This document shows positions 38,801-49,900 of a stretch of 64,000 bases of DNA, one piece after another. Each line of letters starts with the position of its first letter. Position 1 is the stretch's first letter. The position numbers and the translations under genes were made by a program. The DNA comes from Debaryomyces hansenii CBS767 (taxonomy: Eukaryota > Ascomycota > Pichiomycetes > Serinales > Debaryomycetaceae): NCBI RefSeq assembly GCF_000006445.2, contig NC_006045.2, positions 1,302,001 through 1,366,000 on the forward strand, read 5' to 3'. The notes under the pieces were generated by a model. That model searched no databases. It had not been told where the DNA came from and saw only the letters and a list, made by a program, of their open reading frames with translations.

Positions 38801-41544
38801 TACATCAATTTTATATCAAAAGTTCATTGAGGAATTTGTCATTATTAATTATTGACGATGTGAAAAACATCAACTTATCTAAAACAGATAGAGAAGCTGC
38901 TTCAAAGCCAACAAGTACAGCGTACATTTCTCCCTTATCGTGGTTCACATCAATTGGATATATTTCAGTTGGTAACATTAATTGTATTCATCTTGGGATC
39001 ACTGTTAATACAGGAATTCAAGAAATTATTGAACGAAATGAAAAGTTGGGTCTTCAAGATAACCTAGCATTGTTGGATATTAAGATTAACTCTGATGAAC
39101 ATCAACTTGATCTTTGTGCAGATTCAGCGCATGTTTTGATACAAATGATAAATGATTTGAAGCCGCCGTTAAGCTTCACAGATGAAGAAAAGATAAAAGT
39201 AACGGTTAATGATCCTATTAACCTTTTGGATGAAATAGGCCAGAATGTATTTTTAAATGAATCAATCATGAAGTCAGCAAGTCATTCAGAGACATTCGAG
39301 AATCTGACAATATCTAGAAAGAATTCTGATGCAAATGATATTAATATTGTTGAGGAGTATTATGACGGCTCGCATACTTCATCACAAAGTCTTGAAAATG
39401 GTTTTAATAAACTAAGCATTAGTGAATCCGACAATGCAAAGGATGATGCATCTTCTTTTTCGTTTGATGAAGAACATTTTAGTAGTAATGGTGCCGATCG
39501 AAACAATACTGAAGTATTTCCCATAAAAATGAATATTAATCTTTCTAAAACTAAAATTTATTTATATGATGGGTTTGATTGGAAAGGTACTAGAAAAACA
39601 ATTAAAGGAGCCGTTAAGAGAGTTGAAGCTCAAGCGTTGCAGGAATTAGAGAGGGTAAAAGAACATGGGTCTAGGAAACATTTGAAGAGAAATATGCAAG
39701 TTACATTCGATGAGCCAGAAAGTAACGCTACAGAAGATAACTATGGGAATGATCAAGAAAATGATGATGGAAATAGCTCTGATAATCAACTGTTAATCGG
39801 CGAAACTTTATTCCAGTCAATTCACCTTAGTGTACCAAAAGGTTCCAATCCCTCAAGTTTAACTAAAAATATCAATAAATCTGTTCAGAATTATTTTGAT
39901 AATGAAGATTCAAATGATCTGAGCATAAACTACAACGTCGAAACTGGGAGAAACTATAAGAATTTGAAGTTACGTCGATCTAAGAATCATAAAATCTCTA
40001 TCGATTTAAAAAATATTGAAGTCAATATGGCGATACTAACCACACGAGACCCTAGAAGAGATAAGGATGTTCCTGATGTGAAATATGAAGTCACTAATTC
40101 CATAGATTTAAGGATTGAAGATATTGATATATATGACAATATCCCCAACTCTACCTGGAACAAATTTTTAAGTTACATGAATTCTTTAGGGGAGCGAGAA
40201 ATTGGGACTAGTATGCTTAAGGCATCAATTACTAACGTAAGACCTAATCCTGAGTTATGTTCAACTGAAGCTATGATAGACATATCAATTTTGCCCATTA
40301 GACTCCATGTCGATCAGGACGCTTTAGACTTTTTTATAAGGTTCTTTGATTTTAAGGATAAGAGATTTGAATTACCTATAGACGAAATTATCTATATTCA
40401 AATGTTCAAGATGAGCAGTATAAAGTTAAAGTTGGACTATAAACCAAAAAAAATCGACTATTCTGGCATTAGATCTGGAAAAGTGTCAGAATTCGTCAAC
40501 TTTTTCATATTAGATGGGTCTGAACTAAGCTTGCCAAAACTAACGCTTTATGGAATACTAGGAATGCCTATGTTAGGAGCAGAACTAACAAAGACATGGG
40601 CACCGAATATTCAACAAACCCAATTATCGGGGCTTCTCGCTGGATTATCCCCATTCAGATCCATAGTCAATATAGGCGGCGGTTTCAAAGATCTCGTTGC
40701 AGTACCTATCAAAGAATATCGAAAAGATGGTAGACTAATGAGAAGTTTACAGAAAGGAACGTCGAAATTTGCCAAGACTACTGGTTACGAATTGCTAAAC
40801 TTGGGCGCTAAATTGGCCTCTGGTACACAGGTTGTATTGGAACAATCGGAACAAGTGTTTGGCGGAGAAGGATCGTCAGCAAGGTCTCCGAAGAACAAGA
40901 ATGACAAACATGGAAAAATAGAAGATGACGACAATGAAGATATTTACACTTCAGGCAATACCAGTAAAGGAAATAGCAACTTATTGGCTTCTTCCCAATT
41001 GCTCAATAAAACTATTGCAGTAGATAACGACCCATACGGTAAGAAAAAATTGTACTCATATATTGAATTAGATGAGTCTGATGATATTGATGACAAAATT
41101 CTAGAGAATTCACTATTGTTAATGAATCCTAAGGACATCAAAGAATCAAGGCAACTCCAGGTCGTGAGCGAAGAAAGCGAACTACAGGAACTCGATGAGA
41201 AGGAAGAATTGGACGATGAAGATGCCATTAAGTTGGTTAGTCTATATTCAAATCAGCCCGAAAACACTCAGCAAGGGCTTAAATTGGCCTACAAGTCTCT
41301 TGGTGAAAACTTCGAAATTACTAAAAAAGCTGTCAATAATCTACGCAAGGAGCTTAATGCATCATCCAACGTGCAGGAGTCTCTTAAGTCCATGGTGAAA
41401 TCTTCGCCAATACTAATCATTAGACCAATGATTGGCACGACTGAAGCTTTACTGAAGGCTTTGATGGGTATCAGCAACGAAATAGATTCAAATCATATTA
41501 TTGAATCTAAGGATAAATACAGATATGATGCCTCAGAGAAATAA
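35881..41544 (+). CDS. ATG2: Autophagy lipid-transfer protein Atg2
   Basis: A 1,887-residue protein, the largest gene here. The N-terminal chorein block begins MSPQWMPQNIQKRLLLYVLQ and continues with LPNLEEVSLNNIVLKNVSI, GQVGSLELNGG and VSIDANNVEIVIAP, the groove-forming beta pattern of VPS13/ATG2 bridge proteins. A conserved C-terminal region contains LTLYGILGMPMLGAELTKTW and GVFR-like SPFRSIVNIGGGFKDLVAVP, then KGTSKFAKTTGYELLNLGAKL. Several Asp/Ser/Asn-rich insertions separate the blocks. Atg2 with Atg18 tethers the growing phagophore to ER exit sites and transfers phospholipids for membrane expansion. No introns or breaks were seen. Confidence 0.95.
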   Translation: MSPQWMPQNIQKRLLLYVLQQLSLFSEIDLPNLEEVSLNNIVLKNVSIDPDKVGKLPGCNLRYGQVGSLELNGGVMGGVSIDANNVEIVIAPDFDMKEEISNNVQFLLAQSTADLANTLMVDKSSNEYESSDDETDTVMPSVSSKSRSNSSSSGTSARTRPSALSGVMTKAVEMALLRLQVKVTNLNIKIVSESTDLVLKVDEALLNTINGTRHVKIKGVKLITLKPEVNPGESSDDSPEQESPKESENSNTSDDDEDNDNDYGDESLMNSMVFTHDEASSIYMSATSQSFNKPSNNDDTAPTETAPDNKESPILLHIDDIDIEFEGLSNITNLEIDVGEIKVAAVPITPTIISIFNNISHNLKLKYYQQRKLNIHKQRFKSNLSFPQYADDNDEIEDENEQMPILDDNGASSGPFFDKLRIHNIIVSATSALLPTGQFASASNSLNFIFHNLNIKYKNEALIYGGIEVFKIVKITNDQEIEVLKFNNSTAPTNTEPNPSDEPAGSTSAPSNSSKADIRFEAFTKLDNEIKHLEFTSLFSKQAFVNLDKSVLLLLSNFGISVSSIYDSYNTMRSTMNSVNLFKANTNINGEPRDASSIGVAKESNLQIILQTASTTINIKLSDNLNLKAVIYPISFNLLKQGMSINKILISTVSSGIETLISTLSNIQLSTKSQEFKSFSNKSGYSKGSNDSFPRETILGSNLTLSLSKISSKASLKELKLLIGDFADFASSWQLLSLQVNSLKNSVKDKGFVMSSKSNKNESSSMLLNSMYFNQRRSRRSNFNNPSLVNTNRSNLVSFRLYVDHIEFCITNVLPKLGDFDFQLEKVSFYKLNNDIQGSIHTVKVDRNLGNGEAVNDFIYEFQRKRCNKINIPLILVNIKSNDKANTIDISLRNFLIEYYTRWLELLEKEIDENAVLHDITGQKRESSSLNSPSKRLDIRFSLYDCVIGLNPGRLDCKSLLIINKGNSDVTFGLHQFYIKSSLRNLSLLIIDDVKNINLSKTDREAASKPTSTAYISPLSWFTSIGYISVGNINCIHLGITVNTGIQEIIERNEKLGLQDNLALLDIKINSDEHQLDLCADSAHVLIQMINDLKPPLSFTDEEKIKVTVNDPINLLDEIGQNVFLNESIMKSASHSETFENLTISRKNSDANDINIVEEYYDGSHTSSQSLENGFNKLSISESDNAKDDASSFSFDEEHFSSNGADRNNTEVFPIKMNINLSKTKIYLYDGFDWKGTRKTIKGAVKRVEAQALQELERVKEHGSRKHLKRNMQVTFDEPESNATEDNYGNDQENDDGNSSDNQLLIGETLFQSIHLSVPKGSNPSSLTKNINKSVQNYFDNEDSNDLSINYNVETGRNYKNLKLRRSKNHKISIDLKNIEVNMAILTTRDPRRDKDVPDVKYEVTNSIDLRIEDIDIYDNIPNSTWNKFLSYMNSLGEREIGTSMLKASITNVRPNPELCSTEAMIDISILPIRLHVDQDALDFFIRFFDFKDKRFELPIDEIIYIQMFKMSSIKLKLDYKPKKIDYSGIRSGKVSEFVNFFILDGSELSLPKLTLYGILGMPMLGAELTKTWAPNIQQTQLSGLLAGLSPFRSIVNIGGGFKDLVAVPIKEYRKDGRLMRSLQKGTSKFAKTTGYELLNLGAKLASGTQVVLEQSEQVFGGEGSSARSPKNKNDKHGKIEDDDNEDIYTSGNTSKGNSNLLASSQLLNKTIAVDNDPYGKKKLYSYIELDESDDIDDKILENSLLLMNPKDIKESRQLQVVSEESELQELDEKEELDDEDAIKLVSLYSNQPENTQQGLKLAYKSLGENFEITKKAVNNLRKELNASSNVQESLKSMVKSSPILIIRPMIGTTEALLKALMGISNEIDSNHIIESKDKYRYDASEK

Positions 41545-41896
41545 TTCCATGCATCATTCTTAATCGAACGGCACGCGATGAATTGGAGCCGTATAGCGTT
41601 CTGGCTGCCTTATATACATTATTTAGAAGGAAAGTATACCTCTTTTATCTAATGACACAAAATTGATGATGAGATAAAATTTTGACTTAATTGTTTCCAA
41701 GCTTTATACGGTGCCTTGTCTCCTCATTTTCTATCTATATCTATGTCATTGAACCCCAGTCAAGACATTAAAGAACTTTTTTTCATAAAATACAAATATA
41801 ATTAATAGTTATTACCAAATAAAAAAAAGTGAAATCTACCAAAATTTTTCAAGGTCTACCATTTATTCTTTATTCGGGAAGATATAATAGGCAATA
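41545..41896. other. Intergenic region upstream of the CNT transporter gene
   Basis: 352 AT-rich bases with A/T homopolymer runs just before the start codon. No gene or clear regulatory motif is recognised. Confidence 0.4.
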
Positions 41897-43684
41897 ATGA
41901 CAGGGACACAGCAACAGTCTGAGATTATCGAAACAGTTAGTTCTAACGACTCTGACTTAGTTAGGGATGTTAAACAGGACGAAAAAATGCAGACAGATGA
42001 TGTTGAGAAGCTTTCTGGAGATGGCATAGAAAAGACAAAGAGCGATGTGAATTCGGATGCTAACTTATCGTTGTACAAGAAATTCAAAATACGGGTACCT
42101 CGTCACACACTTTATTTCCACATTTTGTTGGGGAGTTTTTTCACTGCGTGGTGGCTTTCGATTTTAATCCAAGACAAGCATAGACACGAATGGTTAATTC
42201 CTACTGTCTTATGGGGATTACTTATGCTTAGACTTATTTCGTGGCATTGCAGAATTTTGTACGTGTTGTTTAACTATTGCCAGAAGGTCTGGTATTTTGT
42301 GACGGACATTGTGTATACTAAAATCTTGACTACCAGACCAAGGAGGTTGATGGTTGGCGCTGTCATAACAGTTGGAGTTATATTGCTTGGTACATTTGTC
42401 CCCACTGAAACCGAATATTCACGTAGAGAAGATCGTGCCGTATCATTCTTCGGGATTGTAGTTGCGATTTTTGGGTTGTATTTGACATCAAATAACAGGA
42501 ACATAATTCAGTGGAATACGGTTATCGGTGGTGTGTTGATGCAGTTTATTATTGCCTTATTTGTGTTGCGTACGAAATGTGGTTACGATATTTTTAATTT
42601 CATTTCGACTTTAGCTAGAGAGCTCTTAGGGTTTGCTAAAGACGGGGTTGCCTTTTTAACCACAACCGAAGTCTCACAATTGGGCATGTTTTTCTTCACA
42701 GTTTTACCATCAGTAGCATTTTTCGTTGCCTTTATTCATATTTGGTATTATTATGGAGTTGTTCAATGGTTTATTGGAAAGTTTGCATATCTCTTTTTCT
42801 GGACTCTTAGAGTCTCTGGGGCTGAAGCAATTACAGCTGCTGCATCTCCGTTCCTTGGTATTGGTGAGAGTGCCATTTTAATTAAAGATTTAGTACCATA
42901 CTTAACCAAAGCTGAGCTTCATCAAATTATGTGTTCTGGTTTCTCTACTATTTCGGGGGCAGTATTGGTCGGTTATATTGGCCTTGGATTAAATCCACAA
43001 GCTCTTGTCAGTTCATGTGTTATGTCCATTCCAGCATCATTAGCTGTATCTAAGTTAAGATACCCTGAAACTGAGGTTCCAGTTTCAAACAGTAAATTTA
43101 ATATCCCTACGCATCTGGAAGACGAGGCCACAAGACCCAAAAATGTTTTACAGGCATTCTCCAACGGAGCAACATTGGGTTTAAGAATAGCAGGTACCAT
43201 GATGATTCAATGTATGTGTATCATTGGGCTTGTTGCATTATGCAATGGCCTTTTAACCTGGTTCGGTAACTACTGGAACATTCATGAATTGACCCTTGAA
43301 CTTATGTTATCCTATATTTTATACCCCATTGGATTCTTATTGGGTACCCCAAGAAACGAAATTTTGCATGTTACCAAATTAATTGGAACTAAGGTCATTC
43401 AAAACGAATTTGTTGCCTATAACTTGTTGATAACCGAATCACCTTATAAAGAAATGTCTAAAAGAGGAACTTTAATCGCAACTTATGCTCTCTGTGGGTT
43501 TTCTAATTTGGGTTCTTTGGGAATTACCTTAGGTGTTTTAAATACTTTGACCAACAACTCGAGATCAAGAGATATCACGAGTTCTATCATATCTGCCCTT
43601 TTTACCGGTGGTATTGCTACTTTAACATCGGCTGCCATTGCAGCTATGGTTATTCATGATTTGGGTTCGTTTGACATAAATTAG
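41897..43684 (+). CDS. Concentrative nucleoside transporter (CNT/SLC28 family)
   Basis: A 595-residue membrane protein. After an acidic cytosolic N-terminus (about 1-60) come ten or more hydrophobic segments, starting LYFHILLGSFFTAWWLSIL. CNT family landmarks are the re-entrant and core elements GAEAITAAASPFLGIGESAI, HQIMCSGFSTISGAVLVGYI, VMSIPASLAVSKLRYPETE, and the C-terminal NEFVAYNLL and YALCGFSNLGSLGITLG. The family imports purine and pyrimidine nucleosides using a proton or sodium gradient. Candida albicans has such a nucleoside permease, while baker's yeast lacks it. The gene probably serves nucleoside salvage at the plasma membrane. Confidence 0.94.
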   Translation: MTGTQQQSEIIETVSSNDSDLVRDVKQDEKMQTDDVEKLSGDGIEKTKSDVNSDANLSLYKKFKIRVPRHTLYFHILLGSFFTAWWLSILIQDKHRHEWLIPTVLWGLLMLRLISWHCRILYVLFNYCQKVWYFVTDIVYTKILTTRPRRLMVGAVITVGVILLGTFVPTETEYSRREDRAVSFFGIVVAIFGLYLTSNNRNIIQWNTVIGGVLMQFIIALFVLRTKCGYDIFNFISTLARELLGFAKDGVAFLTTTEVSQLGMFFFTVLPSVAFFVAFIHIWYYYGVVQWFIGKFAYLFFWTLRVSGAEAITAAASPFLGIGESAILIKDLVPYLTKAELHQIMCSGFSTISGAVLVGYIGLGLNPQALVSSCVMSIPASLAVSKLRYPETEVPVSNSKFNIPTHLEDEATRPKNVLQAFSNGATLGLRIAGTMMIQCMCIIGLVALCNGLLTWFGNYWNIHELTLELMLSYILYPIGFLLGTPRNEILHVTKLIGTKVIQNEFVAYNLLITESPYKEMSKRGTLIATYALCGFSNLGSLGITLGVLNTLTNNSRSRDITSSIISALFTGGIATLTSAAIAAMVIHDLGSFDIN

Positions 43685-43951
43685 ATTTTATTATGTGGTT
43701 TTGTTATTTCTTTATAATTTCTAACGGTGGTGTTAAGAAATATGCGTTGTAAATATACCTATTATTGTAAACATATAAACACACTTCTTGTAAATTCTTC
43801 AACCATAATACTGTCTTCATTCAATTTACCAGTAATTCTTGATAAATTTAATAGTGAGCACGATAAGGAGTGCACGCTAAACACAAGTTTATGAGCTTTA
43901 ATCACTATTTATGGACTTACTTTCAACAATTGATACATTATATACATAAGA

Positions 43952-46585
43952 ATGGCGGTTGTAGCATCCGAACAACAAGCACTCTTACAAGGGTGTTTAA
44001 ACAACATTGGACATCAATCCCATTTAATGAAACAATGTTTAAATGAAGGCAATTTATTACAAGCACTTAAACATTGTTCAAATTTTTTGAACGAATTAAG
44101 AATCAATCAACTTAGTCCTAAACAATATTATGAAATGTACGTTGTAATATTTGATGCTTTGGAAACATTGTCAAGTCACCTATTAGCATCACATAAATCA
44201 AAACAAAAAAAGAGAGCTTCTGGAGATTCTCCGCCTTTTTTGGCTGATTTATATGAGCTAGTACAATATTCGGGCAATATTATCCCTAGATTATACATGA
44301 TGATAGTTGTTGGCACAACATATATGTCTACTGATGGTGCACCAAAGAAGGAGCTTATGAAAGAGATGATTGAAATGTGTAGAGGAGTTCAGCATCCAAT
44401 TAGGGGACTATTTTTGAGATACTACTTGTCCCAAAGAACCAAAGATTTATTACCATTATCGAATGACAATGATCTCAATGAGACTGTGGAGTTTTTAATA
44501 TCAAATTTTATAGAGATGAATAAGTTGTGGGTCAGACTACAACATCAAGGGCATTCATCCGAAAGAGAATTAAGATTTAGAGAGAGAAAAGAATTGAAAA
44601 TTTTGGTTGGGTCAAATTTGGTTAGGTTATCCCAAATTATTGACGATTACACTGGAGACGACGAATATTCAAGTATCGACTACTATAAAGAGAAAATATT
44701 TCCGGTAATAACTGAGCATATTATCCAGTGCAGGGATCCATTGGCTCAAAGCTATTTAATAGATGTTTTGATCCAAATTTTTCCAGATAATTTTCACTTC
44801 GTTACATTAGACAAGCTCTTGAGTGGTGTATTTATTAATTTGCATCCTATGTTGAAGAAATCTGAACTAGTATCGTCTTTGATAGAAAGATTTATCACAT
44901 ATCGTAAGTATGAAAATGATTTAGATTCTAAGGTTGAGAACTTGGATTTGAATGACAAAGCACAGTCGAATAACCTCCCATTATCAGATGTATTTGATAT
45001 CTTTTGGGCGTTCTATTTGAAGTTGTTTGAAACAGACCCCGAATTGCCCCCAGAGGAGCATTCGACTATGTTACAATCATTCATACAACTATCATTAGCT
45101 TATGATCTGCAAAACTTCGAGAATTTGAACCAAATTTATAAGTTTGCAAGTGAACAGTTAAGCAATGATAATGAAACTCAAGAGGATCAACAATTATGGT
45201 TAAATTTGTTGACTTCACCATTGCAACATTTTCCATCGGTTAAAAGTTTATTAAGTCTTTCATATTTTTATGAGTTTTATTCGAAATTATCGAACATTCA
45301 GTATAAGAAACTGCTTGCTTTAGAAGTGCTTACCAAAGTTCTTACGCCTACTGATGTTGAGAATAATATATTTGATACGTATTCTACAGTGGATGAGATT
45401 GATATGATTTTTAAATACCTATTAATCCTTATTAAAGATACAGATAGCCAAAAAAATACTGCTAAAGACTTAGGTGTGACTAAGGCTATCAAAATTGACG
45501 GTGGCGAAAAGTCTATCAGTCACGAATTTTTAAGAGTTCAAGAAAACTTAGGTAAAGTGGTTCATTTAATTGAAAACAATGACTACTTCAAAAATATTTC
45601 TAATTTAATGTACATTAGAAAGAAATATTTAAGTAGGAACCCCGATAATATATTGTATACGTACCCTGCATTGATTTCCAAGATTTTAAATCAGCTTAGA
45701 ATTATTGGTCTTGTTAATTTGAGGAAATCCAAGGCCGATTCAAACAAAGATTTACTTATCACCACAAACTTTAAGAATCTATCGGTGATAATCGATGAAC
45801 TATACCTGCATCATCAACAATTTAATCTGGAGGTGGTTTTAAAATTGTACCTCAATGCAGCGGCCGTTGCAGATCAATTAAAACAAGAATCGATTGCATA
45901 CGAATTATTCACACAGTGCTTTATTGTGTATGAAGAAAATGTCATATTTAATTCCACCATAAATCATTCCCACAATCCACATGACTCAATAGGAGGCTCA
46001 TTACCATTTGAGCTGATTAATATGATTGCTAATAAATTAGCAAACCTGAGGTATTTTAACAAGGAGAATTACGAAAATTTGATTACAAAGTTGACACTAT
46101 ATGGGTCTAAATTGCTAAAGAAACACGCCCAATGTCGTGCTGTGTACTACTGTGCGCATCTTTGGTGGTGGTGTGATCTCTTCGTCGAAGGCAGTTCTCC
46201 GACAGTCGAGGTAAACCCCCAAGATGAACAGGCAGCCCTCTACAGAGACCCTAAGAGAGTCTTGGAGTGTTTGCAGAAGGCTCTTCGGGTCGCTGACTCG
46301 TGTATGGATCCATATCTCTCTCTAAAATTATTTGTTGAAATTCTAAACCGATGCTTGATTTTCAACATCTACGGAAATCACTTGATCGACTCTCGCTATA
46401 TCAATGGCTTAATTGACCTAATTAGAACTAACCTCGAGAATTTCAGGGATGATAATGCCTCCAAAGACGACGATGATCACGAGTCTCGATTGTTCAACCA
46501 AATACAAGCCTATTTTCACAGAACTTTACACTATATTGAAGAGCAAAAGTACTCCGAAGATAGATTTCAGGATATTATAGTCTAG
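43952..46585 (+). CDS. VPS35: Retromer subunit Vps35
   Basis: An 877-residue alpha-solenoid protein. It begins SEQQALLQGCLNNIGHQSHL and has the family landmarks GNIIPRLYMMIVVGTTYM, the nearly invariant Vps26-binding segment GVQHPIRGLFLRYYLSQ, and near the C-terminus GSKLLKKHAQCRAVYYCAHL followed by WWW. Length is close to the family norm. Vps35 is the cargo-binding scaffold of retromer, which retrieves receptors such as Vps10 from endosomes to the Golgi. A Ser/Asn-rich linker occurs around 310-330. No oddities were seen. Confidence 0.96.
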   Translation: MAVVASEQQALLQGCLNNIGHQSHLMKQCLNEGNLLQALKHCSNFLNELRINQLSPKQYYEMYVVIFDALETLSSHLLASHKSKQKKRASGDSPPFLADLYELVQYSGNIIPRLYMMIVVGTTYMSTDGAPKKELMKEMIEMCRGVQHPIRGLFLRYYLSQRTKDLLPLSNDNDLNETVEFLISNFIEMNKLWVRLQHQGHSSERELRFRERKELKILVGSNLVRLSQIIDDYTGDDEYSSIDYYKEKIFPVITEHIIQCRDPLAQSYLIDVLIQIFPDNFHFVTLDKLLSGVFINLHPMLKKSELVSSLIERFITYRKYENDLDSKVENLDLNDKAQSNNLPLSDVFDIFWAFYLKLFETDPELPPEEHSTMLQSFIQLSLAYDLQNFENLNQIYKFASEQLSNDNETQEDQQLWLNLLTSPLQHFPSVKSLLSLSYFYEFYSKLSNIQYKKLLALEVLTKVLTPTDVENNIFDTYSTVDEIDMIFKYLLILIKDTDSQKNTAKDLGVTKAIKIDGGEKSISHEFLRVQENLGKVVHLIENNDYFKNISNLMYIRKKYLSRNPDNILYTYPALISKILNQLRIIGLVNLRKSKADSNKDLLITTNFKNLSVIIDELYLHHQQFNLEVVLKLYLNAAAVADQLKQESIAYELFTQCFIVYEENVIFNSTINHSHNPHDSIGGSLPFELINMIANKLANLRYFNKENYENLITKLTLYGSKLLKKHAQCRAVYYCAHLWWWCDLFVEGSSPTVEVNPQDEQAALYRDPKRVLECLQKALRVADSCMDPYLSLKLFVEILNRCLIFNIYGNHLIDSRYINGLIDLIRTNLENFRDDNASKDDDDHESRLFNQIQAYFHRTLHYIEEQKYSEDRFQDIIV

Positions 46586-46965
46586 TATTAGAGAGAAAGC
46601 TGGCTGATCTCCAGTCTAACACTCAAGGAGAGTTATAATACTTCTAATCCTAGAGCACAGTTTATAATTGTATATGCATAATCTATATTCCACATGAACT
46701 ACTACTCTACTAAGAGATATGGTTGGTCATTATCCTATTAGTAGTGGCATTACATGCTTCGATGCCCTGCCACGGTGACCCATGAAAGCCTTGGTGTTCA
46801 TATTGCCCTATTGGTTGTAAAAACAATAGCCGATATTTAATCGTCAAAAGCCGACTAAGCCTTGGCTGCAATGATAAAGCCCTTTTTTTATCATTAAATA
46901 AATTAAGAACAATCGCACAATTATTTTAGTTTTATTATATTCCTTTATCCTAAGTATTTATCAAC
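46586..46965. other. Intergenic region upstream of the PNGase A-like gene
   Basis: 380 bases holding the VPS35 3' end and the next promoter. No gene, repeat or well-supported motif is seen. Confidence 0.4.
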
Positions 46966-49900
46966 ATGAGTCAACATCAAGCTCTTGATACTTCACTTTG
47001 GAATAAATTTCTCTATGGTAAACCAAGAATGCCAAACCTAGAGGATGATATAGAGAAAGGGGCTTCAGAAGAATTTCATGATGAGAAACAAGGATATTCC
47101 GATGATGGGAAAGTCAATAATGAATATTCAGAACCAATTATAGTAAAGGCCAGAAAGAGAAAGGGAATTGTAGGACGTGGGATGATTTTAATTGGATTGG
47201 TCTTGACTATCTTTTTGTTGAGAGATCAGATTTATCTTCCTAAGGTATTTAAATTCCATCCTTGCCATGGTACAATTGGTAGAAAAAGTCCGAATATGGC
47301 CAGTTATGTTGATGAAAGTTTCGGTATTTCGAACACAGAACACGTCAATGAAACAGTTCCTGCTAGACAGGTGATTGAGGTTGCCAATCCAAACGTACCT
47401 CGCCATTCTTATGGTGAACTGGTGCATTCAGCTAGCTTGGTCAAACATACATTTGGCGATTCATGGGGTACCCCGGTCGCTGCTAATTACACGCCTCCTT
47501 CGGGAGTTGAATTCAACAGAGTTGTTTTGACGTTGAACACTTCTGTTGAAGGCGTTCAATATGACAGATTGGCCAACATATTTGTCGATGGAGCTGAAAT
47601 TTGGAGAACGTCTACTGCGGAACCAGGTGGAAGGGCCGTCTTTTCCACTTTCAAGAAGGACGTTTCGTCTTATTTGAAGCTTTTCACAAAAGAGTCGAAA
47701 ATTTTATTCCAATTGGACAATATTTTATCTGGAAGACTTTCCGGCGAATTCGAGGTTGAGTTATTCGTTGATTTCTACAACGTTGAACAGCATCATCCTG
47801 AAGCAAATGCATTTTTGAATGAAGAGGATAAAAATCTGAACGGATCTATCTTTTCGGTTGCTAAGCCAGCATCACAAATCTATGCACTTTCGAATAGTAA
47901 AAACATAGAAAAATCGCCAATCTCATACTTGCCTTCTGATAAGCTTATTGTCAACTTGCCATCTGTTTCAGTAAACACTACTCGTTTGAAATTATCTATT
48001 TTCACATCTGGTAGTGCTGGCGAAGAATTTTGGTACGCTAATGTCTTGGACAAATATGTACGTAAATTTGAAAAGAATGGTAGAGCTTTGCAAGGACATG
48101 GGCCGGTCAGGATTGTCAATGTTTACTTCAATGGTGAAAAGATTGCAACCCAGTCTCCTCAACCCATCATTTTCTCTGGTGGTATTTCTCCAGCATTGTG
48201 GTCGCCAGTTATGCCGCTCAACTCGTTTGATTTGCCAAGCATTGATTTGGATTTGTCAGGTTTATTACCATACCTTTGGGAGAACCAGTCGATAGAGGAT
48301 AAGAATATAGAAATTGAGATCGCAAATGGATTAGACGAAACTGCTAAACCAAATACTCCTCGTTCTAATATTGGTGATAACTGGATTACCACGGCTAACT
48401 TGTTGACTTATGAAAGTAAAGACGTTGCTGATGTATCTGGTGATATTATCAAGATCGATCATAGCCATAGTGCAAGAGTCATTGATTTCGCTCCACCTTT
48501 CACTGGTTCGATTCAACAAACAATTTCTGCATCATTTGATGCTGAATTAACAAGTAATTTAAATTTTGTATTAAAGGATGGTTCTAAACTTAACACTACT
48601 GTTAGTTCAATTTCTGGAGCTAAAATATCCAATGTTCAAAGTTATAGGCATTTTGGTGATAAGCAAAAGGTTGTTCATCTTGGTTCATCGTCAAAGGCAT
48701 TCACGATTCAGAATGTTAATTCTTCAGATGAAAAAGTTGATGATTCCAATATTATTCACGATTATAAATCTCAGCTAAATTACCCTTTGACTATATCGCT
48801 TGACGAAAGTGACCAATCAGAATCAAACGGCGCTGATCTTAAGTATGAAGCTAAAATTGCCTATGCTAAAGAGGCGATTGTTCATGTAGATGGAAAGAAT
48901 GTCATGAGTACATCAACTTCTCAAAATGGTAAGTCAACTTATGTTTTGTCCCATGAAGGCAATCATGGGTTTGGTGATTTAGAAACTAAATATAAGTTAA
49001 ATGTGGTTTCACCGACAGGGGCTTATAATTATAAGAGAAAGGTAACTGCTGTAAATGGCACTATTACATCTGACAAGAATAAATCAGGTAACGAAGGATA
49101 TAGTGATACGCATTCTTATCGGTTACTTTATAAAATGTCCCCTAAAAGACTTCACAGGCTAATGAAATTGAAGAATATAGGCAATGAATACGATAATATG
49201 ATTGAGGTTTTGTCTGACATTTATAACTTCAAATCCGGTGACATCTTCATCTGTAAACAATTACGTGATACATTAAATGCGATGAGAATCCTTGATCTTC
49301 ACCGTGAATTTATCATTCTAGATGAAAGTGGAAACGTCATTAAAATTGGCAAAGATAAGCATCATCAAGGCAAAATGAAGCACCATGGTGATGACCATAG
49401 ACCAAGACCTCATGGTGGAAAGCATCATGATGAAAGTGATGACGAAGATAAGCCATCAAAGATGTACGGTACGAAGCACCATGGTGATGATCATAGACCA
49501 AGACCTCACGGTGGAAAGCATCATGATGATAGTGATGAGGAAAGTGATGGCGAAGATAAACCATCAAAGATGTACGGTACTAAGCACCATGGTGATGACC
49601 ATAGCCCAAGACCTCATGGTGGAAAGCATCATGATGAAAGTGATGACGAAAGTGATGACGAAGATAAGCCATCAAAGATGTACGGTACGAAGCACCATGG
49701 TGATGATCATAGACCAAGACCTCATGGTGGAAAGCATCATGATGAAAGTGATGACGAAAGTGATGACGAAGATAAGCCATCAAAGATGTACGGTACGAAG
49801 CACCATGGTGATGACCATAGCCCAAGACCTCATGGTGGAAAGCATCATGATGAAAGTGATGACGAAAGTGATGACGAAGATAAGCCATCAAAGATGTACG